Shown here: positions 60,686 to 64,000 of the stretch, in pieces
How the letters are laid out: each line of letters begins with the position of its first letter
Position numbering within the stretch: the first letter of the stretch is position 1
Origin: an uncultured Clostridia bacterium
GTDB lineage: Bacteria > Bacillota > Clostridia > Oscillospirales > Acutalibacteraceae
DNA: 64,000 nt
Assembly: GCA_904420015.1 (NCBI GenBank)
Contig: CAJFTS010000038.1
Span: forward strand, 1 to 64,000
Direction of reading: 5' to 3'
Notes under the pieces: generated by a model
Seen by the model: only the letters and a program-made list of their open reading frames with translations
What the model was told of the DNA's origin: nothing
Database searches by the model: none
Translations under genes and position numbers: made by a program

Positions 60686-62203
60686 TTATTTGCGGCGGCT
60701 TCTGGAGACAGACGACGAGGTCTTGCCTGAGCCCTGCTCATATTTGTATCCATAACCGTTCGAATATCCGTAACGGGCGTATCCATATCTTCCGTACCGT
60801 TTGTAGCCGCCGACCATACCGCGGCTTTTCTCCGTCTTATTGAACACGCAGCCCACCACCGGCAGATTCTGCGAGCCGATGTCGTCGATGGTGCGGTTGA
60901 TGATATCCATGCTGCAAAAATCCTGACGGATGACCAAAATGGCCGCGTCGGCATATTTCGCCAGGGCCGTGGCGTCGGACACGACATGGGCGGGCGGGGT
61001 ATCGAGCAGGATATAATCAAACCGCTCCTCCATCGCCGCCACAAAGGCGCGCATGGCGTCCGAATCCAGCAGCTCCGCCGCATCGTCCACACACGGGCCG
61101 CTGGTTACTATGGAGACCCCGAATTTTTCATTGCGGCGCAGCACATCGCCCACCTGACATTCCCCGCGCAGCAGGGTGGACAGCCCCGCTATATCCTTGC
61201 CGGGAAGGGAGAAGAGAGACTGAATGGTGGGCTTTCGCATGTCACAGTCTACGATGAGGACATTCTTTTCCTTCTGGGCGAGCACGATGGCCAAATTGGA
61301 GATGACGGTGGATTTTCCTTCGTCCGCCGCCGCGCTGGTAATCAGGAACTTTTTATAATGGCGGGAAGCGGAGAGGCTCTCCACCTTCACCCGCAGGGAC
61401 TTGTACGCTTCAATATAGGAAAAGTCGGAGGCGGGCGTGATCAGCATCGATACGTCCCCCTTCTTGCGCAGCCGGCGCTTGCGCTCCTCATAGGGGATGG
61501 AAGCGAACAGCTTGGTGGAAACGCTGTTGTAAATGTCCGTCTCGCTCTGTATCGTGCGGGAGAAGAACATGGACACCCAAATAACCAGCGCGCCCAGGCC
61601 TAAGCCCAAAAGGATACCCAGCAGCGGATAGAGCAGCTTATCCGAGGAAGGATCGCGCAGCGTCGGATATTCCGGCCGGTCGATGATGTTGACCTGGATG
61701 TTTGGAAAGCTCTGCTTCATTTCCGGCTGCGCCACGACGTTTGCCAATGCGTCGGCAATGCGGAAGGAATAATTCGGATCCTCCGCCGTGACAATCAGCT
61801 CGATCATGTTGGTAGAGCCCATTTGCTTGAGCGAGATGGAATCGGTAATATCCTTGCGTTCAAGCACCAGGTTCTCCTCGTTGAGCTGCTCGAGCACCTT
61901 GTCGGCCACCTTGTTGCTGGTCAAAAATACCCGGTAGGATTCCCCGTACCATTGCACCAGCGCCGTGTCGGAGTTGGTGGAGATTCCGTTTTGGGATATG
62001 GTCAGGTTGAGGGACAGCAGCATTTTCGACGTATAAGTAGGGCTGTCGGTCAATAGGGCCAGCACGAAGCCGAGGATCCCCATCAGAACCGTCAAAGCCG
62101 CCGCGGCCCACCAAAGCTTTTTCGTCTGCCGGATAAATTTAAGCAAACTCGTTGTACCGTTTGTGGAAGGGAGAGAAGGCGAGCCGTGTGTTTGCTCGTA
62201 CAT
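60686..62203 (-). CDS. Fused Wzz-type chain-length determinant and BY-kinase (CpsC-CpsD fusion)
   Basis: 505-aa polysaccharide co-polymerase. A membrane part with two transmembrane segments (about residues 29-48 LWWAAAALTVLMGILGFVLA, and near 205-228) encloses an extracellular Wzz domain. The cytosolic bacterial tyrosine kinase follows: Walker A SAAADEGKSTVISNLA, Walker A' VLIVDCDMRKP and Walker B YILLDTPPAH. The C-terminus has a Tyr-rich autophosphorylation cluster (GYKRYGRYGYARYGYSNGYG). The ATG at 62203 follows GGAGG; the tracked TTG start is in the leader and would sit inside the promoter. First gene of the EPS operon, so it probably sets chain length and export. Confidence 0.92.
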   Translation of the reverse strand: MYEQTHGSPSLPSTNGTTSLLKFIRQTKKLWWAAAALTVLMGILGFVLALLTDSPTYTSKMLLSLNLTISQNGISTNSDTALVQWYGESYRVFLTSNKVADKVLEQLNEENLVLERKDITDSISLKQMGSTNMIELIVTAEDPNYSFRIADALANVVAQPEMKQSFPNIQVNIIDRPEYPTLRDPSSDKLLYPLLGILLGLGLGALVIWVSMFFSRTIQSETDIYNSVSTKLFASIPYEERKRRLRKKGDVSMLITPASDFSYIEAYKSLRVKVESLSASRHYKKFLITSAAADEGKSTVISNLAIVLAQKEKNVLIVDCDMRKPTIQSLFSLPGKDIAGLSTLLRGECQVGDVLRRNEKFGVSIVTSGPCVDDAAELLDSDAMRAFVAAMEERFDYILLDTPPAHVVSDATALAKYADAAILVIRQDFCSMDIINRTIDDIGSQNLPVVGCVFNKTEKSRGMVGGYKRYGRYGYARYGYSNGYGYKYEQGSGKTSSSVSRSRRK

Positions 62204-62387
62204 GCAAGTACCTCCAATAATCCGCACCAAGGTGCTCACAATTCGCAGGGATATGGTTAGGTTTTCCACATCTCGCCCGATTATGTGAGCAACGGAAAAC
62301 GAGGCTGCGCATAAAACAAACCGGGCAATTCGCAAAATGTTGATAAACAGGGAAAACTGTATAGAACCAATAAGATAGCTATTCAAT

Positions 62388-62416
62388 ATGATAGTATCAA
62401 TCGTATAATTTGTCAA
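62388..62416 (-). promoter_or_regulatory. Promoter of the EPS operon
   Basis: Minus strand TTGACA, 17-nt spacer, TATCAT. The leader to the start codon is about 175 nt and contains an 8-bp inverted pair TGCTCACA/TGTGAGCA and several TTTTCC runs; no known riboswitch was recognised. Confidence 0.75.
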
Positions 62417-62469
62417 TCTTCTTTCTGCTCATCCACCGGTTAAATTCAGGAAAGAAAAGCGGCAAATCA

Positions 62470-62515
62470 GGAAAAGAAAAAAGAACCATGGGCATGATCG
62501 GCGCCATGGCTCTTT
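62470..62515 (-). terminator. Terminator of the sigma-like gene
   Basis: AGAGCCATGG/CCATGGTTCT hairpin with TTTTTTC on the minus strand. Confidence 0.78.
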
Positions 62516-62531
62516 TGGCTGGGAAAATGGA

Positions 62532-62561
62532 TTGCACCCGCCCAGGATTGTGAGGTATAAT
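62532..62561 (+). promoter_or_regulatory. Possible antisense promoter facing the sigma-like gene
   Basis: Plus strand TTGCAC, 18-nt spacer, TATAAT, just downstream of the 3' end of the sigma-like gene and pointing into it. Function unproven. Confidence 0.45.
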
Positions 62562-62589
62562 AAACAAGATATTGAGCGGATTGGAAGCT

Positions 62590-62997
62590 TTAGTCCTCGG
62601 AAAGGCCGTACATGGCCACGGTAAAATCCCGCAGGGCGGCGTTGTGATGGTAATAGATGCTGCGCCGTTCGTAGCCCAGCTCGTCCATCAGCTCGTCGAG
62701 ATAGCGGTCGGTGCGGTGGATGTAGAACCGGTCGAGGATGGTGCGCTGCTCCTGAGTGAGCACGGAAAGCCCCCGGTCGATGCGTTCCTTGCCGGAAAGC
62801 CGGTAGGTGAGAATCGACTCCAAATGGGCCCGCTGGGCAAACAGGGAAATGCGTTCCTCCTGGTGCTCCTTGCATGCAAGCTCCGCAGAGGAAAGGCGGC
62901 TGTCGATGTCCCGGATGCTCTGACGCAGGTTTTCAATGGCGGCGCAGAGCACCCGATATCCGCTCAGGCTTTCCTTTGCCAGTACTTTATAGTCCAA
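62590..62997 (-). CDS. Small sigma-70 region-4-like / RinA-ArpU-type protein
   Basis: 135-aa helical protein. N-terminal coiled part (SGYRVLCAAIENLRQSIRDI) and a C-terminal region ending in a sigma-region-4-like HTH (about residues 85-130, LTQEQRTILDRFYIHRTDRY and ELGYERRSIYYHHNAALRDF). This layout is common in Firmicute phage late-gene regulators and in host proteins of the same family. The start is set at the TTG at 62997, eight bases after GGAGG; the upstream ATG lies inside that ribosome binding site. No phage genes adjoin it. It lies just upstream of the EPS operon, so a regulatory link is possible but not shown. Confidence 0.72.
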   Translation of the reverse strand: MDYKVLAKESLSGYRVLCAAIENLRQSIRDIDSRLSSAELACKEHQEERISLFAQRAHLESILTYRLSGKERIDRGLSVLTQEQRTILDRFYIHRTDRYLDELMDELGYERRSIYYHHNAALRDFTVAMYGLSED

Positions 62998-63080
62998 ACA
63001 GAATCCCTCCATTCTATTTATGCGGGTTTTCGTTGAAGAACAACGAATGTTATGTGAAAAATAATCACTTTCCAAGTGGA

Positions 63081-63109
63081 AGTATAGCACACCAAAGGAC
63101 GGAAATCAA
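63081..63109 (-). promoter_or_regulatory. Promoter of the sigma-like gene
   Basis: Minus strand TTGATT, 17-nt spacer, TATACT; an inverted repeat ACTTTCC/GGAAAGT-like pair lies just downstream of the -10. Confidence 0.62.
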
Positions 63110-63203
63110 ACGTTTGTTCTAATATTTTTTTCTTAAGAAGGCGTGAGTACCTTTTTTTGGACAGGTGCTTTGGCGCCGGTAGTCGGTAAGGAGGCGGTAT
63201 GCG

Positions 63204-64000
63204 GTGACGAAATGGCTCATCCGGCTGTTTGTAAAGAGGGCGGATCAGGTGAAGGACCCGCAGGTACGGCGCAGGTACGGGATATTAGGCGGGGCGGTGG
63301 GAATCGCCTGCAACCTGCTGTTGTTTTTGATGAAGTTTTTAACGGGGATGGTTACCGGGTCGGTGGCCGTTTCCGCCGACGCCTTCAATAACCTATCCGA
63401 CGCAGGATCGTCGGTGGTAACGGTGGCGGGCTTTCAGCTGAGCGGGAAAAAGCCGGATAAGAAGCATCCCTTCGGCTACGGGCGGATCGAGTATGTGGCG
63501 GGGCTTTGCATTTCCATGGTGATCCTGCTGGTGGGGTTTGAGTTTTTGCGCACCTCGGTGGAAAAGGTGCTGCACCCGCAGGCGGCGGCTTTTTCCTGGG
63601 TATCGGTGGCGGTGCTGGCGGTGTCCATCCTGGTTAAGCTGTGGATGGGCCTATTCAACCGGAAGATCGGCAAGGCGATCGGTTCGGCCACCGTCGGGGC
63701 GGCGGCGCTCGACAGCATCAGCGACGTGGCCGCCACCTCGGTGGTCTTGGTGTCGGTTTTTTTGTCCCGGATAACCGATTTCCCGGTGGACGGGGCGGCG
63801 GGAATCGTGGTGGCCCTTTTCATTCTTTGGGCGGGAATTACGACCGCCCGGGATACCCTCTCCCCCCTGTTGGGCCAGCCTCCCGACCCGCAGCTGGTCC
63901 GGGAGATTGAACAGCGTATGCTCTCTTATGAGGGGATCGAAGGGGTACACGATCTGATCGTCCACAGCTACGGGCCCGGCCGCATCATTGCCTCGGTCCA
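63204..64000 (+). CDS. Cation diffusion facilitator (partial, cut by window end)
   Basis: Divalent-metal/H+ antiporter of the CDF family, in the cytoplasmic membrane. The frame is open to the window edge (about 265 codons), so it is absent from the ORF track. N-terminal TM segments include GAVGIACNLLLFLMKFLTG. The metal sites read ADAFNNLSDAGSS in TM2 and GAAALDSISDVAATS in TM5, giving a DxxxD/DxxxD pattern, which in this family is more typical of Mn than of Zn transporters (inference). The C-terminal cytosolic domain begins near PDPQLVREIEQRMLSYEG. The GTG start is nine bases after GGAGG; a nearby ATG runs into a stop. Confidence 0.88.
   Translation, partial: MTKWLIRLFVKRADQVKDPQVRRRYGILGGAVGIACNLLLFLMKFLTGMVTGSVAVSADAFNNLSDAGSSVVTVAGFQLSGKKPDKKHPFGYGRIEYVAGLCISMVILLVGFEFLRTSVEKVLHPQAAAFSWVSVAVLAVSILVKLWMGLFNRKIGKAIGSATVGAAALDSISDVAATSVVLVSVFLSRITDFPVDGAAGIVVALFILWAGITTARDTLSPLLGQPPDPQLVREIEQRMLSYEGIEGVHDLIVHSYGPGRIIASV

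Overview
The window is a chromosomal replication-origin region of a Gram-positive, GC-rich member of the Clostridia. The likely family is Oscillospiraceae/Ruminococcaceae; this is an inference, because no 16S gene or other species marker is present. Support comes from the classic Firmicutes order rpmH-rnpA-yidD-yidC-jag-mnmE-mnmG-rsmG-noc-parA-parB running left, and dnaA-dnaN-yaaA-recF-remB-gyrB-gyrA running right. Strong AGGAGG ribosome binding sites, frequent TTG/GTG starts, a T-box leader and a FemXAB pair also fit. The origin lies between dnaA and dnaN (about 31.55-31.84 kb), where DnaA-box-like sites, a GC-rich spacer and a TACTACTACTACTA trio tract follow one another. || Left part (0-19 kb): an XRE-cupin-acyl-CoA ligase behind a T-box leader; an Amidase_6 protein lacking its expected catalytic Cys; tRNA-Gly; a MATE exporter; peptide deformylase; a MurE-type ligase; a repeat-rich patch with two XRE regulators, each beside a long palindromic operator; two tandem FemXAB transferases; a sugar isomerase; an iron-dependent alcohol dehydrogenase; mgsA, minD and serS. 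|| Origin-proximal left arm (19-30 kb): parB, parA and noc with three parS sites, then the tRNA-modification and membrane-insertion genes. One GNAT gene sits between mnmE and mnmG. || Right arm (30-55 kb): the dnaA-gyrA cluster, with three tandem YcxB-like membrane proteins between gyrB and gyrA; a DnaA-box palindrome downstream of gyrA; glgP on the opposite strand; zapA-U32 protease-dut-foldase-maf; the mreBCD-mrdA rod-shape cluster; and a DUF2089/SHOCT-like regulatory module. || Far right (55.7-64 kb): an exopolysaccharide operon on the minus strand (fused Wzz/BY-kinase, three glycosyltransferases, a Wzy-like polymerase), a small sigma-region-4-like protein, and a cation diffusion facilitator cut by the window edge. 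|| Most genes point away from oriC, co-directional with replication. The exceptions (tRNA-Gly, def, the 93-aa gene, sugar isomerase, ADH, glgP, the EPS operon, the sigma-like gene) are mostly accessory or separately promoted units. No insertion sequence, integrase, CRISPR array or rRNA was seen. The most distinctive observation is the T-box that appears to place an acyl-CoA ligase under control of an uncharged tRNA, best read as tRNA-Ile.
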